48,133 nt of DNA from Erysipelotrichia bacterium. GTDB taxonomy: Bacteria > Bacillota_I > Bacilli_A > Erysipelotrichales > Erysipelotrichaceae. The translations under genes and the position numbers were made by a program. Positions 9,310 to 18,810 of the stretch are shown here, in pieces. Every line of letters starts with the position of its first letter. The first letter of the stretch is position 1. Location: assembly GCA_012800355.1 (NCBI GenBank), contig JAAZJL010000062.1, forward strand, positions 1 to 48,133. The letters are read 5' to 3'. The notes below the pieces were generated by a model. It saw nothing but the letters and a program-made list of their open reading frames with translations. It did not search any database and was not told the origin of the DNA.

Positions 9310-9904
9310 ATCTTTTTCTCCTTTTACAAATTAATAAGCCATCTCCTATTTCTAAGTATTCACTTTCGAAATCAGGATGATTTAACATATCTTCTCTAAA
9401 TTTAGCCAGTTTTTTAACTAGTGGTCTAAGTCTTTTTTTCTCAACCAAATCTGGACTATCAATATAACCATGGAAAAACATATTATCCACTATAATAGTT
9501 CCATCTTCTTTTAAGTTTTTTAAATACTTTTCTAAAAGTTCTTGATTATGTGCCTTTGGTCCATCCAAAAATAACACCTCAAATTTATCAGGTAAATCAT
9601 ACTTTCTAGCATCAGTTAAAATCGGAACTATTCTTTCTTCTAAATTAGCTAATCTGATATTTTCTTTAGCCATACTATGTCTTTCTTTATCTATTTCTAA
9701 AGTAACGATTTTTAGTTTTGGATTACTGCTAGCAAAACAAATACTGCTGTATCCAACAGCTGTACCAATTTCTAAAAGAGATTCTATGTCATTCTCTTTT
9801 AAATAATTAATAACATAGTTTAATCCATCTTCCTCCATAATTGGAATTTTATCTATCAGCGCCTGTTGTTTAATTGTTTCAATGAGTTGTTTGTTCATAA
9901 TCAT
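9302..9904 (-). CDS. O-methyltransferase (TrmR-like)
   Basis: LLEIGTAVGYSSI SAM-binding motif, LFLDGPKAHNQELLEKY. Confidence 0.8.
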   Translation of the reverse strand: MIMNKQLIETIKQQALIDKIPIMEEDGLNYVINYLKENDIESLLEIGTAVGYSSICFASSNPKLKIVTLEIDKERHSMAKENIRLANLEERIVPILTDARKYDLPDKFEVLFLDGPKAHNQELLEKYLKNLKEDGTIIVDNMFFHGYIDSPDLVEKKRLRPLVKKLAKFREDMLNHPDFESEYLEIGDGLLICKRRKRYG

Positions 9905-9939
9905 TACCTATTAACAATTATAACAAATCACCTTAACTT

Positions 9940-11577
9940 TTAATAAATTTTTTGAGCGAGCTCAAAGTCTTTCTTTCTAATATAGTAATATAAACCATAA
10001 CTTATAGCACTATGAACTAATAAATTAAGTGAAACTACCACCATTAAAGGTAAATCAGATAAGAATATTAAAGATAATACTGATGGAACCATCAAGATAA
10101 AGTTATAAACAATATCATAGAAGATTGAAAAATTACTTTTAACAACCTGATATTCACTAGTAAAGTTGTGTTTTGGATTTTTACAGTCAATAATAATGCC
10201 AAAGAAACTGCGCCCAATAGCAAATATCGCAAAGATAATAATAGCAAAGGCTGTAGGTAAAACAGGTAGTTTTATTAGAATAGCCACTATTACAAATAGC
10301 ATTCCATTAGGAACAAAGGTTAGAAGCATATCTGGCACACACTTATAAACCAACTGCTGATAGAAAGCAATAGGAATATACTTCATAAATATCGCACTGT
10401 TACCATCTCTACTTACAGCTGTAATACTTACATAGGTGTACAGTGACATAAATATGCAAATTAACAACAAGACTGAAAATGTAATCTGTCCACCTGCATC
10501 AAGACTAGTTATTCTCGAACTATCAGCAACTAATTGACTTATACCACCAACACCCTGACTGAAAGTGAAGGTCATAATTATTGGTAGAATTAGACTTGGC
10601 AAAACACATTGAGTAAAATAAACTGGTTTTCTAATTAAACATTTAAATTCTTTTAATACATAATTAAAAGCCACACTTACCTTAACAAAATCTTTTTTGT
10701 CTACTTTTTTTCTAGAGTAACTGCCAGTAGTGCTATTTCCTAATACACCTTTAAAGTAAAGTCTATTACTAACAACTATCATTACTACATAAACAACTAC
10801 ACTTATTAGTACAAGCAGTAATAAAGAAACAATTGAAAGATTTATCAAAGCTTCGCTAGCAAACTTTAAAGTTGGGAAAAATGAATACATTGATTTTGCT
10901 AAACCATCTATTTGGGTAATTAATGCCAACAACTGCTCTGGATCAGAACTGCTTTGTGAGGCATTCATGCTAATATACATTGAAACTACCAAGACCATCA
11001 GAACACCTAAAGTCTGAAATAATCCCTTGTGTTTTGATAAGTTAACAAAAGACATTACTACCATCATCACCAATGCCATTAAAACAACTGGAACAACTGG
11101 GATAATCAGCAAAACAAGAATCATAAAGACATAAAACACAATTGAGGCCTTTGTCAGATAACCATAAACAATTAGTGGAATTAATCCAAAAAACATTTCT
11201 GAGAAATATGAATAAGCAAGCAAAGTATTTATTTTACCAGCAACAATTTCAAATGGTTGAAATGGCAAAGGTAATAAGTGTTCATTGTCTTTAGAAAAAT
11301 ATAAAATGTTAGCGCTAGTAAAGACTGTGTTGAATAAACCACTAGCAATATTAATTAAACAAATCAAACTAATAAAAGCTGTTTGTTGATTGAAATTCAT
11401 TAATGTGTTAATAGTACCATAAGAAAAAATTCCAGCAATGGCAGATAAATAACCATAAGCAAATATCATCAAAAGTATGGTTGATATTTTCTTTTTACCA
11501 AAACCTTGTTTAGAAAAAGCATTGATAATATAGGTTTTAATTAAAACTTTTGTCAGTGATAAAATACGCTTAAGCAT
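9940..11577 (-). CDS. ABC transporter permease (multi-TM)
   Basis: Many TM segments; overlaps/adjacent to ABC ATPase gene. Confidence 0.75.
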   Translation of the reverse strand: MLKRILSLTKVLIKTYIINAFSKQGFGKKKISTILLMIFAYGYLSAIAGIFSYGTINTLMNFNQQTAFISLICLINIASGLFNTVFTSANILYFSKDNEHLLPLPFQPFEIVAGKINTLLAYSYFSEMFFGLIPLIVYGYLTKASIVFYVFMILVLLIIPVVPVVLMALVMMVVMSFVNLSKHKGLFQTLGVLMVLVVSMYISMNASQSSSDPEQLLALITQIDGLAKSMYSFFPTLKFASEALINLSIVSLLLLVLISVVVYVVMIVVSNRLYFKGVLGNSTTGSYSRKKVDKKDFVKVSVAFNYVLKEFKCLIRKPVYFTQCVLPSLILPIIMTFTFSQGVGGISQLVADSSRITSLDAGGQITFSVLLLICIFMSLYTYVSITAVSRDGNSAIFMKYIPIAFYQQLVYKCVPDMLLTFVPNGMLFVIVAILIKLPVLPTAFAIIIFAIFAIGRSFFGIIIDCKNPKHNFTSEYQVVKSNFSIFYDIVYNFILMVPSVLSLIFLSDLPLMVVVSLNLLVHSAISYGLYYYIRKKDFELAQKIY

Positions 11578-12295
11578 TTTCTGTAATCTCCAAAAATACT
11601 TTTTCTAAGCTACCTTCTTTAGCAAACTGTTCTCTGGCTTCTTCTACTGTTCCAACAAACAATAATTTTCCTTTAGAAATAATTCCAATTCTATCACACA
11701 TTTTTTCTGCCACTTCCAAAACATGGGTTGAGAAAAAGACTGTTTTTCCCTCATCAGCATGTTCTCTCATCATTTCTTTTAGATCAAAACTGCTCTTTGG
11801 ATCTAACCCTGTCATTGGTTCATCTAAAATCCAATTGTTTGGATTGTGTAATAACGCCCCAATTATAACTACCTTTTGTCTCATACCATGTGAGAAAGAC
11901 TCTAACTTATTGTTTAAGACATCATATATTTCAAACTTTTTAGCTAACTCTATTACTTTGTTTTCTCTATCTTCAATATCATAAATATCACAAATAAAGT
12001 TTAGATACTCGATTGCCTTTAAAGATAAAAAGATATCTGGACTATCTGGAACAAAGCCAAATATTCTCTTAGCTTCCATTGGCTGTTTAACAATATCATA
12101 ACCATCAATTAAAATTTCGCCCTCATCAGCATCTAAAATACCAGTAATCATTTTAATTGTAGTTGTCTTTCCAGCACCATTGGGACCTAAAAAACCAAAT
12201 ATCTCGCCATTATTAATTGTCAAATTTAGACTGTCGACTGATTTTTTTCCTTTTGTATATGATTTAGAAACATTTTTAATTTCTATCATCTTCAT
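11570..12295 (-). CDS. ABC transporter ATP-binding protein
   Basis: Walker A GPNGAGKTT, signature SHGMRQK, Walker B NWILDEPMTGLD. Confidence 0.95.
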   Translation of the reverse strand: MKMIEIKNVSKSYTKGKKSVDSLNLTINNGEIFGFLGPNGAGKTTTIKMITGILDADEGEILIDGYDIVKQPMEAKRIFGFVPDSPDIFLSLKAIEYLNFICDIYDIEDRENKVIELAKKFEIYDVLNNKLESFSHGMRQKVVIIGALLHNPNNWILDEPMTGLDPKSSFDLKEMMREHADEGKTVFFSTHVLEVAEKMCDRIGIISKGKLLFVGTVEEAREQFAKEGSLEKVFLEITENA

Positions 12296-12400
12296 ACCTC
12301 CTAAGCAAACATTTGCTCTATATATTATACGATAAAAAACATTAAATCTAAATTAGAATGATACATATATTACTAAAAAATTACATAACACTAAACTATT

Positions 12401-12430
12401 AAAAAAAAGGCCCAGCATTTCTGCTGGGTC
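12401..12430 (-). terminator. intrinsic terminator
   Basis: GACCCAGCAGAAATGCTGGGCCTTTTTTTT on minus. Confidence 0.85.
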
Positions 12431-12445
12431 AAAGTTAGCAAACTT

Positions 12446-13696
12446 CTATTTTTCTTCTAAAATTTCGCCTGTATTGGCATCAATAACATATTTACATTGA
12501 CGACTGTTAGCTTTAAATTCAATACAATAGACTAGTTTGCCATCTTGAAGACATAATTCAGATTTATAGTTGCTATATTCTGAAGCATTAGCATGGTTTA
12601 AAACTATTCTCTTAACATTTTTTTGACCAATGCAACTTCCGTTACCATAATTGTTGCCATTACCACTGTTGCTACCTTTTCCATGATTGTGACCACTTGT
12701 ATCATCATTTGAGCTTGATGAATGACTGTGCTCATATTGATGTTTATATTGTCTATTTTCTTGTTCACATTCCAAGATTACACCACTGGTTCCATTAACC
12801 ATAACTACATAATCAGTGTTGTTGTAAACAAATTTGATTACATAGACAATATTGTGATGACGATAATCAATTTCCATTGTGTAATCTGAAATTTCAGTTG
12901 CTGATGCTTTTACAGATTTTAAAGCAATTTCTTTAGCTTTTTCTTCACCAATATATTCTTTTTGGCTTGCTTGCCCCATTCTTTGAATTCCTGGAATTGT
13001 ATTTTCAGAATTACCTAATAGTAAGTTTAACTGAGTAACATTTAACTTTGCTAGCTCTTCAATATTGTAAGTGCTATCTAAGGCAATCAATTCGGTAATT
13101 AATTGTGCTCTACCTATTGAAATATTATATGTTTCAGCTAATTTTACTAAATCTGGATTGTTTTTTAAATTTTGACACACAACTGATCCATCAAAATCAT
13201 CTTCAGCTAAAATATCTTCAATCATTTCCATTAGATTAGCAGTTATATTTTCATTATCAACAGTAACCAAAATAGAGTTGGCACTATCGTTTAAATATCC
13301 CTGTTCTAATAATGATTCAATTAAAGTTTTTAAAGCTACTTTAACCTGACATCCCTTTACATTTAAATTTTCAACTACATCGATTCCTTCTTCATTTTTT
13401 CCAAATATTTCAATAACTTTATCTTTTTCATCCAAAGTAATTTCAATTGAAGGATTAATATCTAATGAAATTGTTGCTGCTACAACAGATGTAGCTGGTC
13501 TAGTTACAATTATTGTTACAAATAATAAACAACTCATCGCAAATATTAAAACTGGCTTCCAAGAAAAACCTCTTGATTTTTCTTTCTTTTCTTGATGTAC
13601 CCTTTTTCTTGCATCTAGAATAATCTGCTCAGATATATCTGGGGTAATTTTTTGAACTGTTTTATTAATTTTTTCTTTTATTTTTTCTGGTGTCAT
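12446..13696 (-). CDS. RsgI-like anti-sigma factor with PepSY domains
   Basis: TM segment then VVAATISLDINPSIEITLDEKDKVIEIFGKNEEG (RsgI middle-domain signature); PepSY-like ...IVYVIKFVYNNTDYVVMVNGTSGVIL and LVYCIEFKANSRQCKYVIDANTGEIL. Confidence 0.8.
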   Translation of the reverse strand: MTPEKIKEKINKTVQKITPDISEQIILDARKRVHQEKKEKSRGFSWKPVLIFAMSCLLFVTIIVTRPATSVVAATISLDINPSIEITLDEKDKVIEIFGKNEEGIDVVENLNVKGCQVKVALKTLIESLLEQGYLNDSANSILVTVDNENITANLMEMIEDILAEDDFDGSVVCQNLKNNPDLVKLAETYNISIGRAQLITELIALDSTYNIEELAKLNVTQLNLLLGNSENTIPGIQRMGQASQKEYIGEEKAKEIALKSVKASATEISDYTMEIDYRHHNIVYVIKFVYNNTDYVVMVNGTSGVILECEQENRQYKHQYEHSHSSSSNDDTSGHNHGKGSNSGNGNNYGNGSCIGQKNVKRIVLNHANASEYSNYKSELCLQDGKLVYCIEFKANSRQCKYVIDANTGEILEEK

Positions 13697-13699
13697 TTT

Positions 13700-14254
13700 C
13701 TATTCCTCCTGTTTCACGATTTGTTGTAGTTTTTTTATCGCCCGATTATGTCTTGACAGAACTGTTGATAAAGGTAATTTTAATATCTGAGCAATCTCTT
13801 TAAATTTATAACCGGTTAGAGAATGCAATATAATAACTTGTCTTTCTTTATCATCTAGTTGATTTAAGCATTGATTTAAAAATTCTTTGTCCACCACATT
13901 AACATCATCTTCTTCTTTGGCTTGCAATATCCACTGTTCTTCAGTAAGGTTGATCTGCTTTTTGTTTTCTCTTAACCTTTGTAAGCAAGTATTTCTTGTT
14001 ATAGTAAGCATCCAAGCTAACGGTTTTGACTTTGAAACATAAGTTTTGGCTGCTTCAATAATCTTTATATAACTATCGTGCAAACAATCTTGCGCTGAAT
14101 ATTCATCTTTAACAATTGACAAAGAAAAACCATACAAGATATGACTTGTTAATTCATACAGTTTTCTAAATCCGTCCATATTATCTGAAGCTATTTCTTC
14201 AAGGCATTCATCTAACAGGACATCATCAATGCCTTCTTTACAAAAATCAGTCAT
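13700..14254 (-). CDS. ECF-type RNA polymerase sigma factor
   Basis: Sigma-70 region 2 (DCLHDSYIKII..AWMLTITRNTCL) and region 4 (LDDKERQVIILHSLTGYKFKEIAQILKLPLSTVLSRHNRAIKKL). Confidence 0.92.
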   Translation of the reverse strand: MTDFCKEGIDDVLLDECLEEIASDNMDGFRKLYELTSHILYGFSLSIVKDEYSAQDCLHDSYIKIIEAAKTYVSKSKPLAWMLTITRNTCLQRLRENKKQINLTEEQWILQAKEEDDVNVVDKEFLNQCLNQLDDKERQVIILHSLTGYKFKEIAQILKLPLSTVLSRHNRAIKKLQQIVKQEE

Positions 14255-14311
14255 TTACTACTCCTTTCACTTATATAACGTTTCAACAGGACATTTTATT
14301 GCAAGTATATC

Positions 14312-14339
14312 AAAAAAGATTTCTTTTTTTTAGAAATCT
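14312..14339 (-). terminator. intrinsic terminator
   Basis: AGATTTCTAAAAAAAAGAAATCTTTTTTG on minus. Confidence 0.7.
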
Positions 14340-15173
14340 CTATTTTATCAATTCAATACTATATCCAGTCTTGAATGTTTCATTAGGTTTTAAAGACATC
14401 ATCCCTTCTCTATCTTTAAAATCTACTTCCACCTTTTCTAAATCACTATGACCATACCAAGGTTCTAAACAAATAAATGGTGCTTTATCATCACTTGTCC
14501 AAATGGCAAAATAAGGATAACCTTCAATCTCCATTTTTATTGTGTAATCTTTTTGTACTAGTTTGACATATTTACTTTCTAATCCTTTATAGATGATAGT
14601 CTGATATTTTTTAATATCTTTATAAGATAATTGCCATTTATCTAATGTGACATCTTTTTCATAAAGTGGTCCATCATTAAAAACAATTTGTTTGACAATT
14701 TCTTTCTTTTCGTATTGCAAATAACTATCTTCAAAGTTTAAAACATTAAAACCTGGATGTAAGCCAAAGGTAAATGGCATGTCTTTTTTACTATCATTTC
14801 TAATATAGTAATCAATATTAACTTTATTTTTATCTAAAGAATATTTAATTTGGTAAGTAAACTGAAATGGGTAACGACTTAAAGTATCATCATTTTCTTT
14901 TAACTCCATAATGATTTTACTATCATCACATTTAACACAAACTAAATTATTATCTCTGATAAAACCATGATTATTCATTGAATATGTCTTACCTTCTACT
15001 TGATATGATTTGCTGTAAGTATTACCTACTATTGGAAAAAGCGTTGGATTTTTTCCTTTCCAATGATTAGAATCACCTTGCCACATGACTTCTTTGCCAT
15101 CAAATAATAAACTTTGGATTTCGCCACCTTTTTCAATTACTTCTAGTTGAATAAAATCATTTTTAATTTTCAT
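14340..15173 (-). CDS. aldose 1-epimerase family protein
   Basis: GGEIQSLLFDGKEVMWQGD, NNHGFIRD, FGLHPGFNV, CLEPWYGHSD. Confidence 0.85.
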   Translation of the reverse strand: MKIKNDFIQLEVIEKGGEIQSLLFDGKEVMWQGDSNHWKGKNPTLFPIVGNTYSKSYQVEGKTYSMNNHGFIRDNNLVCVKCDDSKIIMELKENDDTLSRYPFQFTYQIKYSLDKNKVNIDYYIRNDSKKDMPFTFGLHPGFNVLNFEDSYLQYEKKEIVKQIVFNDGPLYEKDVTLDKWQLSYKDIKKYQTIIYKGLESKYVKLVQKDYTIKMEIEGYPYFAIWTSDDKAPFICLEPWYGHSDLEKVEVDFKDREGMMSLKPNETFKTGYSIELIK

Positions 15174-15189
15174 ATCTTTTTCCCCTTTA

Positions 15190-15265
15190 TGGTGCCGCTT
15201 GCAAGACTTGAACTTGCGACCTGCACATTACGAATGAGTTGCTCTACCAACTGAGCTAAAACGGC
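15190..15265 (-). tRNA. tRNA-Thr(CGU)
   Basis: 76-nt cloverleaf on minus, encoded CCA, anticodon CGT; acceptor, D and T stems pair; anticodon stem has two mismatches. Confidence 0.85.
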
Positions 15266-15310
15266 TTTTTATTTATTAAATAATAACACAATCTATTATT
15301 GTTCTAGCAA

Positions 15311-15341
15311 AAAGAAAAAGCTTCTAAAAAGCTTCTTCTTT
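15311..15341 (-). terminator. intrinsic terminator-like hairpin
   Basis: AAGAAGCTTTTTAGAAGCTTTTTCTTT. Confidence 0.6.
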
Positions 15342-15353
15342 AATGATTTCAAA

Positions 15354-16007
15354 TTATTTTATTTCCCAAACAAAAGTAGCAGTATCACTGGCATTGATAT
15401 CATCTGGAACAATTTCAATATTGCTTTCTCTTTCTACTGCTAGAACCTTATACTCAATATCATAGCTTGTATCAGAGTAAATATTTAATTGTCCCCAGTT
15501 GTAATCAATCGTTTTCAACTCACCTAGTTTGGCGTTAGCTGCCTTACAGAGAGTTTTTGCTTTTCTTTTAGCATTTTTTGTGGCAGAAATTAGCAATTCT
15601 TCATTAACTGCATCGGGATCCTTAACGGTAAATCTTATCGATAAATTAGGTTGAGAAATACATTTTGAAATAGCAGTTAAAGTTTTAGCCAGTTTAGTCA
15701 TATCAAAGTCAAAAGATACTTTTAAATCATGTATCACTAAATATCCAGCAAATACCTGTTTATAATTGCCTTCTGAATCTCTTTCGCTTTCATAGTGTGT
15801 CCTGACATTAAAGTTTGTTGTTTTCAAATCTTCTTTCTCAAATCCAACATCATTTAATGTTTTATTAAGATTATCAATCTGCTCACTGGCAATGTTCATC
15901 GCTTTTTCATATTCTTTATTAATTGATTCTAGAGTCAAGGAAATTATCACATAATCTGGTTTTACTGAAACTTTTCCCACTCCTTTTACTGTAATTGTTT
16001 TTGTCAT
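15354..16007 (-). CDS. SIMPL-domain (DUF541) protein
   Basis: ITVKGVGKVSVKPDYVIISLTLES start and overall SIMPL pattern. Confidence 0.85.
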   Translation of the reverse strand: MTKTITVKGVGKVSVKPDYVIISLTLESINKEYEKAMNIASEQIDNLNKTLNDVGFEKEDLKTTNFNVRTHYESERDSEGNYKQVFAGYLVIHDLKVSFDFDMTKLAKTLTAISKCISQPNLSIRFTVKDPDAVNEELLISATKNAKRKAKTLCKAANAKLGELKTIDYNWGQLNIYSDTSYDIEYKVLAVERESNIEIVPDDINASDTATFVWEIK

Positions 16008-16308
16008 AATAGTTCCTCCTGATATTTATATTTTTTATTAGCATATTTTTTAAACATTTCTTACTTTAATTACAATCCATTATACGTTACATATTATATG
16101 TATTATCGTTATTTTTTTACCTCATTTTTCCTTCTTAAAAATAAGGGTAGACACAATAATTATAACAAACTTTTAATCAAAACTGAATGAAAAGGGAGAA
16201 TAAAATTACTTTTTTTTTACAAAAATAAATATATAAAAAATATGTTATTTTTTGCTTGACTTTAATGATTTTTTAATGTTATAGTCTCTTTTTAAAAGGA
16301 GAATATAT

Positions 16309-17658
16309 ATGATTGAAAAGTTTTTTCAGCTAAAAGAGAATGGTACAACAGTTCTCACTGAAGTAGCAGCTGGTTTAACTACTTTTGCTGCTATGGCCTA
16401 CATTATTGCTCTTAACCCTATTATTTTATCTGGGTTAGATGGTGGTAGTGGAGCGGTTTACATTGCGACTATTTTATCAAGTGCTATCTGTACTACATTA
16501 ATGGGTCTTATCGCCAATGTACCTTATGCTACTGCCCCTGGTTTGGGTCTTAACTCACTGGCAGCTGGTTTATTATCAAGTTCTTTAGGCTTTAGTCCAG
16601 CAGCTATCTTGGCAATTGTTTTACTTTCAGGTTTAATTAACGTTTTAATTACTGTTACAAGCATTAGAAAACACATCATTAAATCTATCCCTGTATTTTT
16701 ACAAAATTCTATCGCTGGTGGTATTGGTATCTTTATCATTTACATCGGTGTCGTTAATGTTGGACTTGTTAATTTTTCTATTGGCATTCCAATGATTAAC
16801 ACAGCAATGGATGTAAAAGTATTAGTAGTCTTCTTAGCTGGGCTAGCTACAACAATCTTTTTATTAATCAAAAAGGTTCCTGGAGCTATCTTAATTGGTG
16901 TTATCATTTCTACTATTGTTGGAATTCCATTAAAAATTACAGCTTTAGGCGGAACTTATAACATTGTTGAAGCACTTACTGCTTATAAAGGTTGGTTTGG
17001 AATTGCCTTAACACAAGGTTTAGGCGAACTATTCTCTAACCCTGCTGGATTTGTTTCTGTTTTAGTAATAATTTTATCTTTTTCAATTTCAGATAACTTC
17101 GATACTATTGGTACATTTGTTGGAACAGGTAGAACTACTGGTATCTTTACTGATGAAGACATTGAAAAGATGGAAACTGGTCATGGTTTCAGTTCTAAAA
17201 TGGACAAAGCTTTATTTGCAGATGCTATCGCAACTCCTATTGGTGCTATTTTAGGAACTTCACCTACTACAACTTATGTAGAATCTGCAGCAGGTATTGG
17301 AGCTGGTGGAAAAACTGGTTTGGTTTCAGTTGTTGTTGGTGCATGCTTCTTTTTAAGCTTACCACTTGCTTCTCTTGTCAGTGCTATCCCTTCAGCAGCC
17401 ACTGCTCCAGCACTAGTTATTGTTGGGGTAATGATGCTATCAGCATTTAAAGAAATCGACTGGGCTAATTTAGATCAAGCTCTTCCAGCAATGGGTGCAG
17501 GATGCTTTATGGCTTTAAGTTATGGCATCACAAATGGTGTAATGGTTGGTTTCTTCCTTTATACATTTGTTGAAGCATGTAAAGGAAACTTATTAAAACT
17601 ACATCCAATTATCTTAGTAAGTGACCTGTTATTCATTATTAATTTATGGTTATCTTAA
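16309..17658 (+). CDS. NCS2-family (AzgA/guanine-hypoxanthine type) purine permease
   Basis: TEVAAGLTTFAAMAYIIALNP, DNFDTIGTFVG, GTSPTTTYVESAAGIGAGGKTG. Confidence 0.92.
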   Translation: MIEKFFQLKENGTTVLTEVAAGLTTFAAMAYIIALNPIILSGLDGGSGAVYIATILSSAICTTLMGLIANVPYATAPGLGLNSLAAGLLSSSLGFSPAAILAIVLLSGLINVLITVTSIRKHIIKSIPVFLQNSIAGGIGIFIIYIGVVNVGLVNFSIGIPMINTAMDVKVLVVFLAGLATTIFLLIKKVPGAILIGVIISTIVGIPLKITALGGTYNIVEALTAYKGWFGIALTQGLGELFSNPAGFVSVLVIILSFSISDNFDTIGTFVGTGRTTGIFTDEDIEKMETGHGFSSKMDKALFADAIATPIGAILGTSPTTTYVESAAGIGAGGKTGLVSVVVGACFFLSLPLASLVSAIPSAATAPALVIVGVMMLSAFKEIDWANLDQALPAMGAGCFMALSYGITNGVMVGFFLYTFVEACKGNLLKLHPIILVSDLLFIINLWLS

Positions 17659-17727
17659 TCACTTTGCCATAAATAATAAACTTAACGAACAAGTCTTTTA
17701 AAGAAAATAGATTTATATAATTTATTT

Positions 17728-17750
17728 AGAGGTTTTATAACCTCTTTTTT
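17728..17750 (+). terminator. intrinsic terminator
   Basis: AGAGGTTTTATAACCTCTTTTTT. Confidence 0.85.
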
Positions 17751-17851
17751 ATTTTAAAGATTTTATAACATCTGTTATATTGCTAGTTTGAACTAATTGT
17801 TTGAAAATTCAAATAAAAATAATTATCTTTGTAAAAACATTCTGATAGAGA

Positions 17852-18574
17852 TTAGGAAACTTTTAAACAGTTTTCTTCAGCTTTTTTCAACATTATCAAT
17901 AATCCAGCTATCTTCCATATATTGCCTAAAGTTAAGCAGCCGACCATTATCGCATTAACTATCGCATGATTGCCTAATAATCTTACAAAACTAAAAATTA
18001 ATGTTCCCACTGGCAATGAAAATATCCAACACCAGCGAGGATAAGGACTTAATCCAGTAGAAAAAGCTTTTAAATGAGCGTAAGTTTCAATAATCCAAAA
18101 AACTAAAAAAGGAATATATAAAGGCAACGAAAAATAGCAAGCAAACCTAATTGAAGCTGCTAAAGCTACATCTGGATTAGTTAATGTCATATATTTATAA
18201 AAAAATGCCGTAGCCACAGAAGACATATGAACACCAGGACCTCCTAAAACTAAACAGCCAAAAAGTCCGTTTCTATACAACTTACTGTATTTTTGAGAAA
18301 ACGGCTCAATAAGCTTATAAACTCCAAAATGAGCAACGGTAGAAATAGGAGCACCAACTAAACCCAAAATCGCTGAGCAAAAAAGCCTACCATCAGATAC
18401 CGTAAGATAATGAGAAACAAAACCCTCTAACCCTGTTAAATGCTCGTTTCTAATGCCCCAGCCAATAATCATATCACCTGCTAGATTTATAAATGCTCCT
18501 ACTAATCCAATTTTCATTAAAAGACTTATTTTATCCCAATCAATATTTTTCTTAAGTGTTACTCTCTCTTTCAT
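17852..18574 (-). CDS. uncharacterised multi-TM membrane protein (DUF6796-like)
   Basis: Several hydrophobic segments; similarity judged by eye. Confidence 0.5.
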   Translation of the reverse strand: MKERVTLKKNIDWDKISLLMKIGLVGAFINLAGDMIIGWGIRNEHLTGLEGFVSHYLTVSDGRLFCSAILGLVGAPISTVAHFGVYKLIEPFSQKYSKLYRNGLFGCLVLGGPGVHMSSVATAFFYKYMTLTNPDVALAASIRFACYFSLPLYIPFLVFWIIETYAHLKAFSTGLSPYPRWCWIFSLPVGTLIFSFVRLLGNHAIVNAIMVGCLTLGNIWKIAGLLIMLKKAEENCLKVS

Positions 18575-18649
18575 GTTTTATAACCTCAATTCTTTTCATT
18601 ACAAGTGAATTTTTATAACTTCTCACTATAATTGAGTTTTACTCAATTC

Positions 18650-18667
18650 AGTTAGTCTACACTAACT
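18650..18667. promoter_or_regulatory. candidate operator AGTTAG-tctaca-CTAACT
   Basis: 18-bp inverted repeat with same half-sites and spacing as the feoAB promoter repeat at 41974-41991; upstream of 17852..18574. Confidence 0.45.
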
Positions 18668-18810
18668 AATGTTTTAGCACAATATATTTCTTTATGGTTT
18701 ATTTTCTTTTATATATTTGTTGAAACTTATTTAGCTATATTAATTATTTGTCATAAAAAAACCTTTTATGTCAAAATAATAGGTTTTTTTATTACATCAT
18801 ATAGTTTTTA

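Noticed and set aside
16140-16308. Purine/guanine riboswitch upstream of the NCS2 permease
   Set aside because: Looked for conserved purine-aptamer core and stems; only a TTGACT-17-TATAGT promoter and a short leader are present.
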